64,000 nucleotides of DNA, from contig NZ_PQGG01000031.1 in NCBI RefSeq assembly GCF_002915595.1, forward strand, positions 1-64,000, written 5' to 3'. This document shows positions 17,537 through 27,074 of this stretch, piece by piece. Position numbers and translations under genes: made by a program. Origin of the DNA: Zhongshania marina. Lineage in GTDB: Bacteria; Pseudomonadota; Gammaproteobacteria; Pseudomonadales; Spongiibacteraceae. The notes beneath the pieces are model-generated. The model had not been told where the DNA came from. It saw nothing but the letters and a program-made list of their open reading frames with translations, and ran no database searches. Each line of letters begins with the position of its first letter. Position 1 is the stretch's first letter.

Positions 17537-18490
17537 TTATACGGTAAACACCAAGCGCGCCGCGCTTTGCTCCTTCCACGCGGTTTCTACCTCGGCCAAA
17601 GGCGCACTACGAGTTTCAATTTGCAAACCCACACGGCTGACAATTTTCATCATATCCCCTATCGCCCGCACCAGCGCAGCATTAGACACGCTACCCAAAC
17701 CGCTGCCCATTAACTCTAAGCCACTGCTGCGCAGGGCCGCCGCAGGAAGGGCAAGCTCAGTCCCGCCAAGTGAACCGATATTAACGAAACGAATTCGCGC
17801 AGCCGCCTTAGCTGCACCATGACTCGTCGCAGCCGCAATGAAAGCACCCGCCGACGGCCCCCACAAATAATCCAAGACAATATTTATTCCCTTGGCAATT
17901 TCATCGCGAAATTGCCCCACAAGCTCATCCTCCGATTGCTTTAAGGGTATAAACTCATCCGCACCCAACAGACGTAACTCCGCTTCGCTTGCGGGATTTC
18001 GCCCCGTCACAACGATCCGGCCCGCGCCTAGGTGCTTGGCAATCTGTATCGCCAAGCGGCCCGAGGCACCCGTTGCGCCATTAATTAGTACCGACTCTCC
18101 CCTCACCATATTTGCGCGATCAAGCAAGGCCGCCCACGACGACATTCCAGGATTCGCTATCGCCGCCGCGGTTATATCGTCAACGCTATCGGGTATTGCG
18201 ACGGTGTAAGCCGCCTTCACCACGGTCTTTTCAGCCATCGCCCCTAGCGGCGCAGCGGGAAAAGCAAAGTAAACCCGCTCGCCGCTTTCTAAATAAGCAA
18301 CGCCATCCACCCCCGGCACAAAGGGTGGTGCTGGGCTGGAGTAATGTTTCCCCGCCGCCTGTAATCGCACTAGCTGGCTTAGGGCTGCTGCCTTCACCGT
18401 AATCAGGACTTCATCGCTGGCGGGCTTTGGATCATCAATTTGGGTATAGCGAGGTGGGGCGTCGTAGGCGTGAACAACAGCGGCTTTCAT
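17537..18490 (-). CDS. Zinc-independent MDR-family quinone/alcohol oxidoreductase
   Basis: A 317-residue medium-chain dehydrogenase/reductase. The N-terminal GroES-like fold (MKAAVVHAYDAPPRY, PFVPGVDGVAYL) is followed by the Rossmann motif INGATGASGRLAIQIAKHLG. The catalytic-zinc ligands of alcohol dehydrogenases are absent, which suits a quinone-oxidoreductase-like enzyme using NADPH. The start at 18490 follows GGAG; nine extra upstream residues are possible but unsupported. The substrate is unknown. Confidence 0.85.
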   Translation of the reverse strand: MKAAVVHAYDAPPRYTQIDDPKPASDEVLITVKAAALSQLVRLQAAGKHYSSPAPPFVPGVDGVAYLESGERVYFAFPAAPLGAMAEKTVVKAAYTVAIPDSVDDITAAAIANPGMSSWAALLDRANMVRGESVLINGATGASGRLAIQIAKHLGAGRIVVTGRNPASEAELRLLGADEFIPLKQSEDELVGQFRDEIAKGINIVLDYLWGPSAGAFIAAATSHGAAKAAARIRFVNIGSLGGTELALPAAALRSSGLELMGSGLGSVSNAALVRAIGDMMKIVSRVGLQIETRSAPLAEVETAWKEQSAARLVFTV

Positions 18491-18575
18491 TACATATCTC
18501 CCAAAATGAATTCTCAACTAAGGCAAAGCCTCACTTTGAATCGCTAAGCGCTATCAAGTTCGCGAGACCACAATT

Positions 18576-18605
18576 AAAAAAGGCACGACGCTAAGCTCGT
18601 GCCTT
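18576..18605 (-). terminator. Rho-independent terminator of the FHA/PP2C unit
   Basis: Read on the minus strand, AGGCACGA and TCGTGCCT pair and are followed by a run of six T. It lies directly after the FHA gene stop. Confidence 0.82.
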
Positions 18606-18626
18606 GCAGGAAGCAGAGTAGGTTAA

Positions 18627-19280
18627 TTACATCTCTTGCGGCGCAGCAACCATGACAAACTTTAACTGGGTGCCGGCAATTTCGACCACATCGCCACTGC
18701 TTAGCTGGCGGGGCTGCAAACCAATCTCAATCCCATTGAGTTTGGGGGTGCGACCATCTTTGCCTTCAATATGCTCTAAATAATAATCCTGCTGGCGACG
18801 GCTAATTGCCGCAACTTGAAAGCCCGCCTTACCCAATTTGCTTAGCGGCTTGTTCAAGGTCATTTCTCGCCCAGCTGAACCACCATTTTGCACCTGCAAT
18901 TTACCAATCATCGGTATTGGTGCCGCTGCCGCAGGCTTAGCGCTTGGCCGCATAGCGATGGTCTTCTCGACCTCGGCATCACCGCTGGAATAGGCTTCGC
19001 CGTGATAAGTTAGTGAGTGCTTACCAATCGTAATGTAGTCGCCATTCTTGAGATGATGGCGAGTAATTGCACCACCATTAACAAATGTGCCGTTGGTGCT
19101 GCCAAGATCAATAAGAAAACTGTCTTTCAACACGGTTTCAATAGCCGCATGACGGCCACTGACCGCCAAGTTTTCAATACAAATATCATTGTCGGGCGCA
19201 CGACCAATAGATAACCGCTCTTTATTGAGCGGAAAATCTTCAAGTACTCTACCCTGAAAACTGAGAACCAGTTTAGCCAT
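18627..19280 (-). CDS. FHA-domain protein
   Basis: A 217-residue protein. The first FHA domain (about 20-95) has the full set of phosphothreonine-binding residues: SIGRAPDND, SGRHAAI and DLGSTNGTFVNG. A linker rich in Ala and Pro follows. The C-terminal third (about 130-215: GREMTLNKPLSKLG, ISRRQQDYYLEHIEG) resembles a second, degenerate FHA domain. It would read threonine phosphorylation. A PP2C phosphatase gene is immediately upstream on the same strand, but no Ser/Thr kinase is visible in the window. Confidence 0.88.
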   Translation of the reverse strand: MAKLVLSFQGRVLEDFPLNKERLSIGRAPDNDICIENLAVSGRHAAIETVLKDSFLIDLGSTNGTFVNGGAITRHHLKNGDYITIGKHSLTYHGEAYSSGDAEVEKTIAMRPSAKPAAAAPIPMIGKLQVQNGGSAGREMTLNKPLSKLGKAGFQVAAISRRQQDYYLEHIEGKDGRTPKLNGIEIGLQPRQLSSGDVVEIAGTQLKFVMVAAPQEM

Positions 19281-19349
19281 AATCCTTATCCGTAATTGAC
19301 CAGCATTCCCTAGGTGAGGCGCGGCGGCACGGCAGCGCAGATAATCACC

Positions 19350-20168
19350 CTAATCAAACCAGTCCAGCTCTTCGTCTGAGGAGCTTTCCTGCCCAGCTAC
19401 AACTTTGTCTACATACACAACAATAATCGAAATATTATCATTGCCACCGGAATTATTCGCCATTTTCAATAATTGAGTAGCGGCTGCCTCTGGCTCAGCG
19501 CCGCAGCTAGCTAAAACCTCACCAATTTCGGCATCTGCCACCATTCCGGTGAGGCCGTCGGAACATAATAAATACACATCCCCTTCCCGCAGCAGCGCCT
19601 CTAAGAGGTCTACTTCAACAACATCAGCGAGGCCCAGGGCTCGGGTAATCACATTTTTATTGCGGGAGCGACGGGCTTCTTCTTCCGTATACTCCTTGCG
19701 ATCTAACATCTCTTGAACCAGCGTGTGGTCGGTGGTGAGCTGATCTAAAAAGCCGTCGCGAAATCGGTACAGTCTCGAGTCGCCAACATGGGCAACTGCA
19801 AGCCTAGCCCCCTCAAAACTCGCTGCCACCAAGGTGGTGCCCATTCCTTGGCGTGCGGTATTGTTAAGTGCATCCTCATAAATTGCGATATTGGCCGCGT
19901 AAATTGCATCGCGCAGCGCTAAAGTCTGCAATGAGAACTCAGACATCTCGGCAACGGTGTCGTCGCCACTTGAATCTGCCGCCAGATATTGGGTAAAACC
20001 CGCTATAGCAAGGGCGCTAGCCACTTCGCCAGCATTGTGCCCGCCCATACCGTCGGCCACCAAAACATAAGCATCATCAAGGGCTACGTGAATTGCGTCT
20101 TCGTTGTGATCACGCACTCGGCCAATATCGGTCAAACCGAAGGCACGTATTATTGTTTTTTCTTCCAT
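19350..20168 (-). CDS. PP2C-family serine/threonine phosphatase
   Basis: A 272-residue metal-dependent phosphatase, complete in all motifs: RDHNEDA (about residues 19-25), VADGMGGHNAGEVAS, GMGTTLVAA, AHVGDSRLYRF, CSDGLTG and GGNDNISIIVV. The conserved Asp residues bind Mn2+/Mg2+. The start at 20168 places the first conserved block at its usual distance; the longer frame starting at 20285 would overlap the next gene. It pairs with the FHA protein, as in type VI secretion or signalling loci, though no secretion genes are here. Confidence 0.92.
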   Translation of the reverse strand: MEEKTIIRAFGLTDIGRVRDHNEDAIHVALDDAYVLVADGMGGHNAGEVASALAIAGFTQYLAADSSGDDTVAEMSEFSLQTLALRDAIYAANIAIYEDALNNTARQGMGTTLVAASFEGARLAVAHVGDSRLYRFRDGFLDQLTTDHTLVQEMLDRKEYTEEEARRSRNKNVITRALGLADVVEVDLLEALLREGDVYLLCSDGLTGMVADAEIGEVLASCGAEPEAAATQLLKMANNSGGNDNISIIVVYVDKVVAGQESSSDEELDWFD

Positions 20169-20257
20169 GATTTTACGCTTAGTGGGAGTTGAAGCCTGAG
20201 TATAGACAGCGACTTTTAAGATGGTCAATGTCGAGGGGAAGGTAAACGCCGCCGTAA

Positions 20258-20575
20258 CTAGATCTCTGAAAACAGAATCGACCAAGAATTCGCCGTCCCA
20301 AACAGCAAACTTAAGCCCTGCATTGCCGGTTTAGCACACGGGCGCAAATTCACCGCTATTGGCATACGTGCTGCTCGCGGAGAAAAATACACCACTAACT
20401 CGCAGTGCAAACGCCCTTCGGACTCGTGGCGATAATACACCGCACACTCATCAGCTTTTACATCATTGGCCAAAACCGCTTCGGCCTGCGCTTGAATATT
20501 ATCCAAAGCGGGAGCTGCCAAGGTCGCATCACCAAGATTGCAGCAATACCAAGTATTATCCCGCACCGTACTCAT
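20258..20575 (-). CDS. Hypothetical protein coupled to fisR
   Basis: A 105-residue protein whose ATG overlaps the stop of the sigma-54 activator gene by 4 bases (ATGA), so translation is coupled. It contains several Cys (WYCCNLG near the start, [25 protein letters not shown]) and no membrane helix. I do not recognise the family. Because it is fixed to a sulfide-responsive regulator, a role in sensing or modulating it is possible but unproven. Confidence 0.55.
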   Translation of the reverse strand: MSTVRDNTWYCCNLGDATLAAPALDNIQAQAEAVLANDVKADECAVYYRHESEGRLHCELVVYFSPRAARMPIAVNLRPCAKPAMQGLSLLFGTANSWSILFSEI

Positions 20576-21879
20576 ATGGCGGTGCCAAGTTTTCTATACA
20601 AAGATCGCACACTAATGCCTGCAATTTCCGCCGCCCTAGCTTTATCGCCGTCGCAAAAATCAAGCAACTCATTCAAGTAGCGTAGCTCTTTGGTTTTTAA
20701 ATCTTCCCAATGCTGTTCTTTTTGATTGACTCGCGGACTAATGTCTAACATACAACGCTCTAATACTTTTACGTCAATAATATTAGAATGTGCAAAAATA
20801 ATAGCGCGCTCCAGCACGTTTCTAAGTTCGCGAATATTCCCTGCAAAATAGCATTTTTCTAATAACTTGATCGCGGTCTCAGTTAATCGATACATATCTT
20901 TTTTACTAAATTTTTCGAGTATCGATTTTGCGATTAATGCGATGTCTTCTCCACGCTCTCGCAATGGTGGCAATACTATCGGGAAAGCGTTTATTCGATA
21001 ATATAAATCTTCTCTGAACTCGCCACAGGCCACATTGTTAGACAAATCTTTATGGGTGGCACATATCAATCTAAAGTCTGCCCGCTTAAGCTCTGTGCTA
21101 CCCACCGCTCGATAAGTTCCAGTCTCAATTAAACGCAGCAACTTAACCTGCATACCCAAGGGAACATCACCAATTTCATCTAAAAATAGCGTGCCACCTT
21201 CTGCACTTTCTAACAAGCCGCGCTTATTAGATGTAGCACCAGTAAATGCGCCTTTAACGTGGCCAAATAATTCACTCTCAAATAGGGTTTCAGTCAAACC
21301 CGCGCATTCAACAGTAATCATCGGACGTCCGCTGCGGCTGCTGGCATCATGAATCGCCTTAGCCGCTAATTCTTTTCCAGTACCAGACTCTCCCATCAAT
21401 AATACTGAGGTATCTCTCGCCGCCACCAAATTAATCATTTCAACAAGCTTATTAAAAGCGCGGCTGCGACCCACCATATTTTGAGTGCTCAGCTCGGCAC
21501 TCGCGATGTGAACGGGCTTGAGAATTTCTACAAAATATTTTAACTCGCCATCGTCACCACAAATCGGCAGCATCTCGACATCAACATGTTCTTTTCCCCT
21601 CGGCGTTGTGTGAACATGCAACACGCGCTCCTTTTCTCTGGAGCTTTTGCAGGCGAGCAAGGGGCAACTCTCCCCGGCCTGATCACAGGGCACCTTATAA
21701 CCGTGGGAGACTTGATAACAGCGCGCGTCCTTATCAACGTCGATTTCACCGAACGTTGAACGGTAAAGCTCGTTTGTTGCCAATATTCTGTAATCGGCAG
21801 ACACCAGGATGGCGGGATAATCAAAGCCATCAAGCATCGAAGCAACGTCTTTGTCTGAATCTTTAGCGATTAGCTGCAT
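20572..21879 (-). CDS. fisR: FisR-like sigma-54-dependent sulfide/polysulfide-responsive activator
   Basis: A 435-residue NtrC-type activator. A PAS-like sensor (about 1-125) carries three Cys at residues 54, 65 and 72 ([18 protein letters not shown]), the same 11 and 7 spacing and almost the same numbering as the sensing Cys of Cupriavidus FisR (53, 64, 71), which react with polysulfide. The AAA+ domain follows with Walker A (GESGTGKE), the sigma-54-contact GAFTGA loop (HVKGAFTGA), and Walker B ([10 protein letters not shown]). A Fis-type HTH ends the protein ([17 protein letters not shown]). A TTG 42 bases upstream is in frame, but the ATG at 21879 fits the family. It is divergent from the cydA-pdo-sqr operon, which has a sigma-54 promoter. 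Confidence 0.88.
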   Translation of the reverse strand: MQLIAKDSDKDVASMLDGFDYPAILVSADYRILATNELYRSTFGEIDVDKDARCYQVSHGYKVPCDQAGESCPLLACKSSREKERVLHVHTTPRGKEHVDVEMLPICGDDGELKYFVEILKPVHIASAELSTQNMVGRSRAFNKLVEMINLVAARDTSVLLMGESGTGKELAAKAIHDASSRSGRPMITVECAGLTETLFESELFGHVKGAFTGATSNKRGLLESAEGGTLFLDEIGDVPLGMQVKLLRLIETGTYRAVGSTELKRADFRLICATHKDLSNNVACGEFREDLYYRINAFPIVLPPLRERGEDIALIAKSILEKFSKKDMYRLTETAIKLLEKCYFAGNIRELRNVLERAIIFAHSNIIDVKVLERCMLDISPRVNQKEQHWEDLKTKELRYLNELLDFCDGDKARAAEIAGISVRSLYRKLGTAI

Positions 21880-22028
21880 AGCAGTGTCATTTTTGGCATT
21901 TTGTTTTGCCAATAGTGGCAAGCAATCAATAAATTTACCAGTATTTTAAACCGCACAATACCCGATGACTAAAACATATCTATTCAAAAACAATGACTTA
22001 GGCAATATTAATTTTATGAATTTAACGG

Positions 22029-22044
22029 TGGCACGTGGCTTGCT
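22029..22044 (+). promoter_or_regulatory. Sigma-54 promoter (-24/-12) of the sulfide operon
   Basis: TGGCACGTGGCTTGCT matches the consensus TGGCAC-N5-TTGCW exactly, with GG and GC in the required 10-base spacing. Transcription should start near 22055, about 57 bases before cydA. The upstream AT-rich stretch 21925-22020 is the likely place for FisR-binding sites, though I could not define one. Confidence 0.88.
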
Positions 22045-22111
22045 CTACCGACAGACATAGACGGCAAGCTAGAAAATAGCGCCGCGACAACGGTATTCTG
22101 GGAGACTCAAT

Positions 22112-23464
22112 ATGGATTTCGACCCCTTCGTTTTGGCCCGCATTCAATTCGCGACCAATATCAGCTTTCATATTTTATTTCCCGCCATTTCTATTGGCCT
22201 TGCCTGGATTCTGCTGTTTTTCCGAGTGCGCTTTACCCAAACCGGCGAGCAAGCCTGGGAATACGCCTACCTGTTCTGGGTAAAAATCTTTGCCCTGACC
22301 TTTGCAATGGGTGTGGTATCGGGCATTACCATGAGCTTTCAATTTGGCACCAACTGGCCAGGCTTTATGGAAAAGGCCGGCAATGTCGCTGGCCCACTGC
22401 TAGGCTATGAAGTGCTGAGTGCATTTTTCTTAGAGGCCTCCTTCCTCGGCATCATGCTATTTGGCAAGGACCGCGTGTCTAATCGCATGCATTTAATCAG
22501 CGCTCTCCTTGTCGCCCTTGGCACAACGCTATCTGCCTTCTGGATTCTTAGTCTCAACTCGTGGATGCAAACCCCCACTGGCTACTACCTTGAAAATGGC
22601 GTAGTCATGGTCGATAGCTGGATGGAGGTGATTTTTAACCCCTCCTTCCCCTACCGTTTTTTCCATATGCTCATCGCCTGCCTACTAACCTCAGCCTTTT
22701 TGATCGCGGGTGTTAGCGCGTGGCGAGCGCTGCGCAATGTGGATGGCCCCGCAACATGGAAGGTCATGAAAACCGGTGTGGTCATCGCCGCCGTCCTCGC
22801 CCCAGTGCAAATCTTCATTGGCGACCTTCACGGCTTGAACACCCTAGAACATCAGCCCGCCAAAATAGCGGCCATGGAAGCGGTGTGGGAAACCGAAAAA
22901 GGCGCACCCTTTACCGTGTTTGGGCTGCCCGACGAAGCGAGTAAAAGCAACCGCTACGCCATAGAAGTCCCCTATGCGGCGAGCCTTATTCTCACCCACG
23001 ACCCAATGGGCGAAGTAAAAGGCCTCAACGAATTTGAAGGCGAACATCCACCCGTTGCCATCGTCTTTTGGTCTTTCCGCATCATGTTAGCCGTCGGAGG
23101 ACTCATGTTACTGGTGGCATGGTGGGCAGCATGGCAATTACGGAATAAAAACACCGCGACCAAACCACTGCTGTACTCCCTCGCGGCGATGACTTTCTCA
23201 GGCTGGGTCGCTGTCTTAGCGGGCTGGTATGTCACAGAAATTGGCCGCCAGCCGTGGATAGTCAGCGGCGTATTAAAAGTGCAAGACGTGGTCGCCGAGC
23301 ACAGCAGCGCTACCGTCGGCGGCACCTTGTTTGGCTATATATTGCTCTACGGTTTTTTACTGGCCTCCTATATCGGCGCCCTCCTCAACTTGTCTCGCAA
23401 ACCCGCTGCGTCACTAAGCCTAAGCGCTATTAACGCGCCCCAAACCGTTAACAAAGAGGTTTAA
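22112..23464 (+). CDS. cydA: Cytochrome bd-type ubiquinol oxidase subunit I, short Q-loop (CioA type)
   Basis: A 450-residue inner-membrane subunit holding the haems of a bd oxidase. Visible features are the haem ligands H20 (ISFHILFP) and H185 (RFFHMLIA), the quinol loop starting DLHGLNTLEHQPAKIAAMEAVW (in parts GDLHG, QPAKIAAMEA) and the conserved GRQPWIV. The Q-loop is short, which marks the cyanide-insensitive oxidase group. Such oxidases are less sensitive to sulfide than haem-copper oxidases, so being first in a sulfide-detoxification operon makes sense. The ribosome binding site is GGGAG. Confidence 0.94.
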   Translation: MDFDPFVLARIQFATNISFHILFPAISIGLAWILLFFRVRFTQTGEQAWEYAYLFWVKIFALTFAMGVVSGITMSFQFGTNWPGFMEKAGNVAGPLLGYEVLSAFFLEASFLGIMLFGKDRVSNRMHLISALLVALGTTLSAFWILSLNSWMQTPTGYYLENGVVMVDSWMEVIFNPSFPYRFFHMLIACLLTSAFLIAGVSAWRALRNVDGPATWKVMKTGVVIAAVLAPVQIFIGDLHGLNTLEHQPAKIAAMEAVWETEKGAPFTVFGLPDEASKSNRYAIEVPYAASLILTHDPMGEVKGLNEFEGEHPPVAIVFWSFRIMLAVGGLMLLVAWWAAWQLRNKNTATKPLLYSLAAMTFSGWVAVLAGWYVTEIGRQPWIVSGVLKVQDVVAEHSSATVGGTLFGYILLYGFLLASYIGALLNLSRKPAASLSLSAINAPQTVNKEV

Positions 23465-23467
23465 GCA

Positions 23468-24460
23468 ATGGAATATTGGCTACCAATTATTTACATGGGC
23501 ATTATGGGTCTGGCCTTATTGATCTATGTGATTCTCGACGGCTACGACCTCGGCGTTGGCATGTTAGTACCGCTGGCAGGCGAGGCCGAAAAAGACATGA
23601 TGATCGCCTCTATTGGCCCCTTCTGGGACGCTAATGAAACCTGGATTGTGCTGGGCGTCGGCGTGTTACTGATCGCCTTCCCCACCGCCCACGGCATCAT
23701 TCTCACCAGCCTGTATTTACCAGTCACTATCATGCTGATGGGCTTAATTCTGCGCGGCGTGGCCTTTGATTTACGGGTAAAAGCCGGCGATCACCGGCGC
23801 GGCCTGTGGAACAAAGCTTTTTTTGCCGGCTCCTTAATTAGCTCCTCAGCACAGGGCTGGATGCTCGGCGCCTACATCACCGGCCTTCAAGCCAGCACCA
23901 CCAGCCTATTGTTTTCCGCCCTAATCGCCATGACCTTACCAGCCCTCTACTTGGTTTTAGGCTGCGGTTGGCTGCTAATGAAAACCGACGGTGAACTGCG
24001 CAACAAGGCCATCGGCTGGGCACGCATGGCAATTTGGCCGATGGGGCTAGGGCTGTTTATGGTGTCTATTGCCACCCCGCTGGTAAGCAGCACGATTGCC
24101 GAGAAATGGTTCACCCTGCCCAATGCGCTGTACTTAATGCCCATTCCGATGATTTGCCTTTTTTGCTACGGCCTCATCGTAGCGGCGCTAAACAAACCCA
24201 CCATGCTCGATAAAAACCGTAGCTACTTAATTTATGTCAGCACCGTCGCGATCTGTCTGATGGCAAGCCTAGGATTAGCCTACAGTTTATTCCCCGACAT
24301 TATCATTGGCGGCCTGACTATTTGGGAATCTGCCGCCTCAGTGAAGTCTCTGCAATTTACCTTGGTGGGCGTGGTGATCACCCTGCCGGTAATTTTGTTT
24401 TACACCTATTTTGTCTACCGAATATTTCATGGCAAAGCCACCGCACTGTCTTATGAATAA
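23468..24460 (+). CDS. cydB: Cytochrome bd-type oxidase subunit II
   Basis: A 330-residue subunit with about eight membrane helices, starting 3 bases after cydA. The opening (YWLPIIYMGIMGLALLIYVILDGYDLGVGML) and FWDANETWIVLGVGVLLIAFP are typical of CydB/CioB. It binds no haem but is required for assembly and, with subunit I, oxidises quinol and reduces oxygen to water. The length suits the CioB group. No separate CydX-like small gene is evident after it. Confidence 0.94.
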   Translation: MEYWLPIIYMGIMGLALLIYVILDGYDLGVGMLVPLAGEAEKDMMIASIGPFWDANETWIVLGVGVLLIAFPTAHGIILTSLYLPVTIMLMGLILRGVAFDLRVKAGDHRRGLWNKAFFAGSLISSSAQGWMLGAYITGLQASTTSLLFSALIAMTLPALYLVLGCGWLLMKTDGELRNKAIGWARMAIWPMGLGLFMVSIATPLVSSTIAEKWFTLPNALYLMPIPMICLFCYGLIVAALNKPTMLDKNRSYLIYVSTVAICLMASLGLAYSLFPDIIIGGLTIWESAASVKSLQFTLVGVVITLPVILFYTYFVYRIFHGKATALSYE

Positions 24461-24481
24461 GCTTAAGAAGGAGTTTTAAAA

Positions 24482-25369
24482 ATGACAACATTTAAAATCG
24501 ATATGAACACTAGCCCTGAAGTAATCGCGTTTTTTGACGAACCAACTAACACCTTTACTTATGTGGTAAAAGATCCCGGCTCCAATGCCTGCGCGGTAGT
24601 GGACTCCGTAATGGAGATCGACTACGCCGCAGGCCGGCTAAGCTTAAATGGCGCCGATAAAGTCATTGACTATATACGCAACCAAAACTTAGAGCTGCAA
24701 TGGATAATCGAAACCCATGTTCATGCCGACCACCTCTCCGCAGCGCCCTATATTCAAGAGCAGCTAGGCGGAAAAATTGGCATAGGCGCCGAAATCACCA
24801 CGGTGCAAAACACCTTCGGCAAAATATTTAACGAAGGCACTGAGTTCTGCCGCGACGGCTCCCAGTTCGATCACTTATTTAACGATGGCGACGAATATAT
24901 GGTGGGAGAAATGCGCTGCCACGCCCTGCACACCCCCGGCCATACCCCGGCCTGCATGACCCACATCATGGGCGACGCTGGTTTTGTCGGCGACACGCTG
25001 TTTATGCCCGACGGGGGCAGCGCCCGAGCCGACTTCCCCGGTGGCGACGCCAAAATTTTATATCGCTCTATTCAACGTATCCTGTCCTTACCCGACGAGC
25101 TTCGCCTATTCATGTGCCACGACTACATGCCCAACGGTCGCAACGTTGAATACCAAACTACCGTCAAACAAGAGCGCGAAAACAATATTCACGTACACCA
25201 AGGTGTGAGCGAAAGTGATTTTGTCGCCATGCGCGAAAAGCGCGACGCCACACTGGGGATGCCCAGATTAATCCTGCCCTCGCTGCAGGTAAATATGCGC
25301 GCCGGCCACCTACCCAAAGCTGATACCAACGACGTGGTCTACCTGAAATTGCCACTGAACCTACTCTAA
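24482..25369 (+). CDS. pdo: Persulfide dioxygenase (ETHE1-like, metallo-beta-lactamase fold)
   Basis: A 295-residue iron enzyme that oxidises glutathione persulfide to sulfite and glutathione. The motif ETHVHADHLSAAPYI (H79, H81, D83, H84), HTPGHTPACM and VGDTLFMPDGGSARADFPGGD are diagnostic of the bacterial PDO group rather than of glyoxalase II. CHDYMPNGR gives the last metal His. It follows cydB by 21 bases with a strong AAGGAG. It consumes the product of the SQR encoded next. Confidence 0.93.
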   Translation: MTTFKIDMNTSPEVIAFFDEPTNTFTYVVKDPGSNACAVVDSVMEIDYAAGRLSLNGADKVIDYIRNQNLELQWIIETHVHADHLSAAPYIQEQLGGKIGIGAEITTVQNTFGKIFNEGTEFCRDGSQFDHLFNDGDEYMVGEMRCHALHTPGHTPACMTHIMGDAGFVGDTLFMPDGGSARADFPGGDAKILYRSIQRILSLPDELRLFMCHDYMPNGRNVEYQTTVKQERENNIHVHQGVSESDFVAMREKRDATLGMPRLILPSLQVNMRAGHLPKADTNDVVYLKLPLNLL

Positions 25370-25389
25370 ATCACTGAGGCTATCGGAAA

Positions 25390-27063
25390 ATGACGATCAA
25401 CATTAAAGAATTGCATACCAACTTAAGTGTTTCACAACAATTACAAGCTAGCGATATTGGTGAGCTAGCAAGCCGCGGCGTGCGCACTCTTATTTGCAAC
25501 CGCCCCGACGGTGAGGGCGTAGACCAGCCGCTTTTTTCTGAAATTGAAAAAGCCGCCACTGAGCACGGAATAAAATGTCATTACCTCCCTGTTACCACTG
25601 GGAAAGTCGGCGACGACGAAGCCGCTGATTTTGGCAAATTATTACTAGCGAGTGACGGACCTGTGCACGCTTACTGTCGCAGCGGTATGCGCTCCACCAC
25701 CCTGTGGGCGCTAAGCCAAGCCAAGCAATTGCCACTGGTCGATATTGTTGCCACCGCCAAAGCCGCAGGTTACGACATGAGCGGAGTGGCTGCGCGCATT
25801 GCCGGCGAGCGCGGCGAACTTAAATCCTTAAAAACATACGATGTGGTTATCGTTGGCGGCGGCGCAGCGGGCATTGCAACCGCCGCCAGCCTGCTAGCCA
25901 GAGATAAGACACTATCCATTGCAATCATTGATCCCGCCGACAAACACTATTACCAACCCGGCTGGACCTTAGTTGGCGCAGGTGTTTTTACGCCGGAACA
26001 AACAAAACGCGACATGGCCTCGCTCATTCCCAAAGGTGCCGATTGGATCAAAGCCGCCGTTGCCGCCTTTGACCCCGACAGCAACACCGTTACCCTCGAA
26101 GGCTGCCGGCTTATTAAATACACACGCCTAGTAGTCGCCGCTGGAATAAAACTCAACTGGGACGGAATTGAAGGGCTTAGCGAAACCATTGGCCGCAACG
26201 GTGTCACTTCTAACTACCGCTATGATCTTGCGCCTTACACCTGGGAATTGGTTCGCAATTTAAAACGTGGCCGCGCCTTGTTTACCCAACCTCCCATGCC
26301 GATTAAATGCGCCGGAGCGCCGCAAAAGGCCATGTATCTATCCGGCGATCACTGGTATAAAAACCAAGATATTAACAATATTAATATTGAATTTTACAAT
26401 GCCGGTGCAGTGCTGTTTGGCGTGGCCGACTACGTACCTGCATTAATGGAATATGTAAAAAAATACAAAGCAGAATTAAAATTAAATCACAAATTAGTAC
26501 GTATCGACGGCGACAAAAAAACCGCCTATTTCGAAACCGCCAACGCTGACGGGGGCACCGACATTGTGAGCCGCGAATTCGATATGATTCACGTCTGCCC
26601 ACCGCAAACCGCACCTGATTTTATTCGCAGCAGCCCACTTGTCGACGACGCTGGCTGGGTAGACGTAGACCAGTACACACTGCGCCACAAGCGCTTCAAC
26701 AATATTTGGTCTCTCGGTGATGTCTGCAATGCACCCAATGCAAAAACCGCAGCAGCGGCGCGGGTACAAGCTCCCATCGTGGCCGCAAATATCATTGCCG
26801 ACCGGCAAGGCACGCACAAAATTGCTCACTACAATGGTTACGGCTCCTGCCCTCTTACCGTAGAGCGCGGCAAAATTGTACTCGCAGAATTTGGCTATGG
26901 CGGAAAACTCTTACCTAGCATGCCCAAATGGATAATTAACGGTACCAAGCCCACCCGAGCTGCGTGGTTTTTAAAAGAAAAATTACTACCTCCCATATAC
27001 TGGCAAGGTATGCTCAAGGGCAAAGAATGGTTGGTTAAACCCGTCATGGACGATGATGCCTAG
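25390..27063 (+). CDS. sqr: Sulfide:quinone oxidoreductase fused to an N-terminal Blh (DUF442) domain
   Basis: A 557-residue fusion. Residues 1-112 are a Blh/DUF442 phosphatase-like domain with the CX5R loop YCRSGMRS (C96 to R101). From about 149 a flavoprotein begins with the dinucleotide fold VVIVGGGAAGIATA. The redox Cys pair of type II SQR is present: C307 in PIKCAGAPQK and C487 in YGSCPLTVE. SQR oxidises sulfide to persulfide and reduces ubiquinone, here likely re-oxidised by the bd oxidase encoded in the same operon. Blh-SQR fusions are known in other proteobacteria; the Blh role is thought to be sulfur transfer or polysulfide handling. Confidence 0.93.
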   Translation: MTINIKELHTNLSVSQQLQASDIGELASRGVRTLICNRPDGEGVDQPLFSEIEKAATEHGIKCHYLPVTTGKVGDDEAADFGKLLLASDGPVHAYCRSGMRSTTLWALSQAKQLPLVDIVATAKAAGYDMSGVAARIAGERGELKSLKTYDVVIVGGGAAGIATAASLLARDKTLSIAIIDPADKHYYQPGWTLVGAGVFTPEQTKRDMASLIPKGADWIKAAVAAFDPDSNTVTLEGCRLIKYTRLVVAAGIKLNWDGIEGLSETIGRNGVTSNYRYDLAPYTWELVRNLKRGRALFTQPPMPIKCAGAPQKAMYLSGDHWYKNQDINNINIEFYNAGAVLFGVADYVPALMEYVKKYKAELKLNHKLVRIDGDKKTAYFETANADGGTDIVSREFDMIHVCPPQTAPDFIRSSPLVDDAGWVDVDQYTLRHKRFNNIWSLGDVCNAPNAKTAAAARVQAPIVAANIIADRQGTHKIAHYNGYGSCPLTVERGKIVLAEFGYGGKLLPSMPKWIINGTKPTRAAWFLKEKLLPPIYWQGMLKGKEWLVKPVMDDDA

Positions 27064-27074
27064 GATATAAAATC

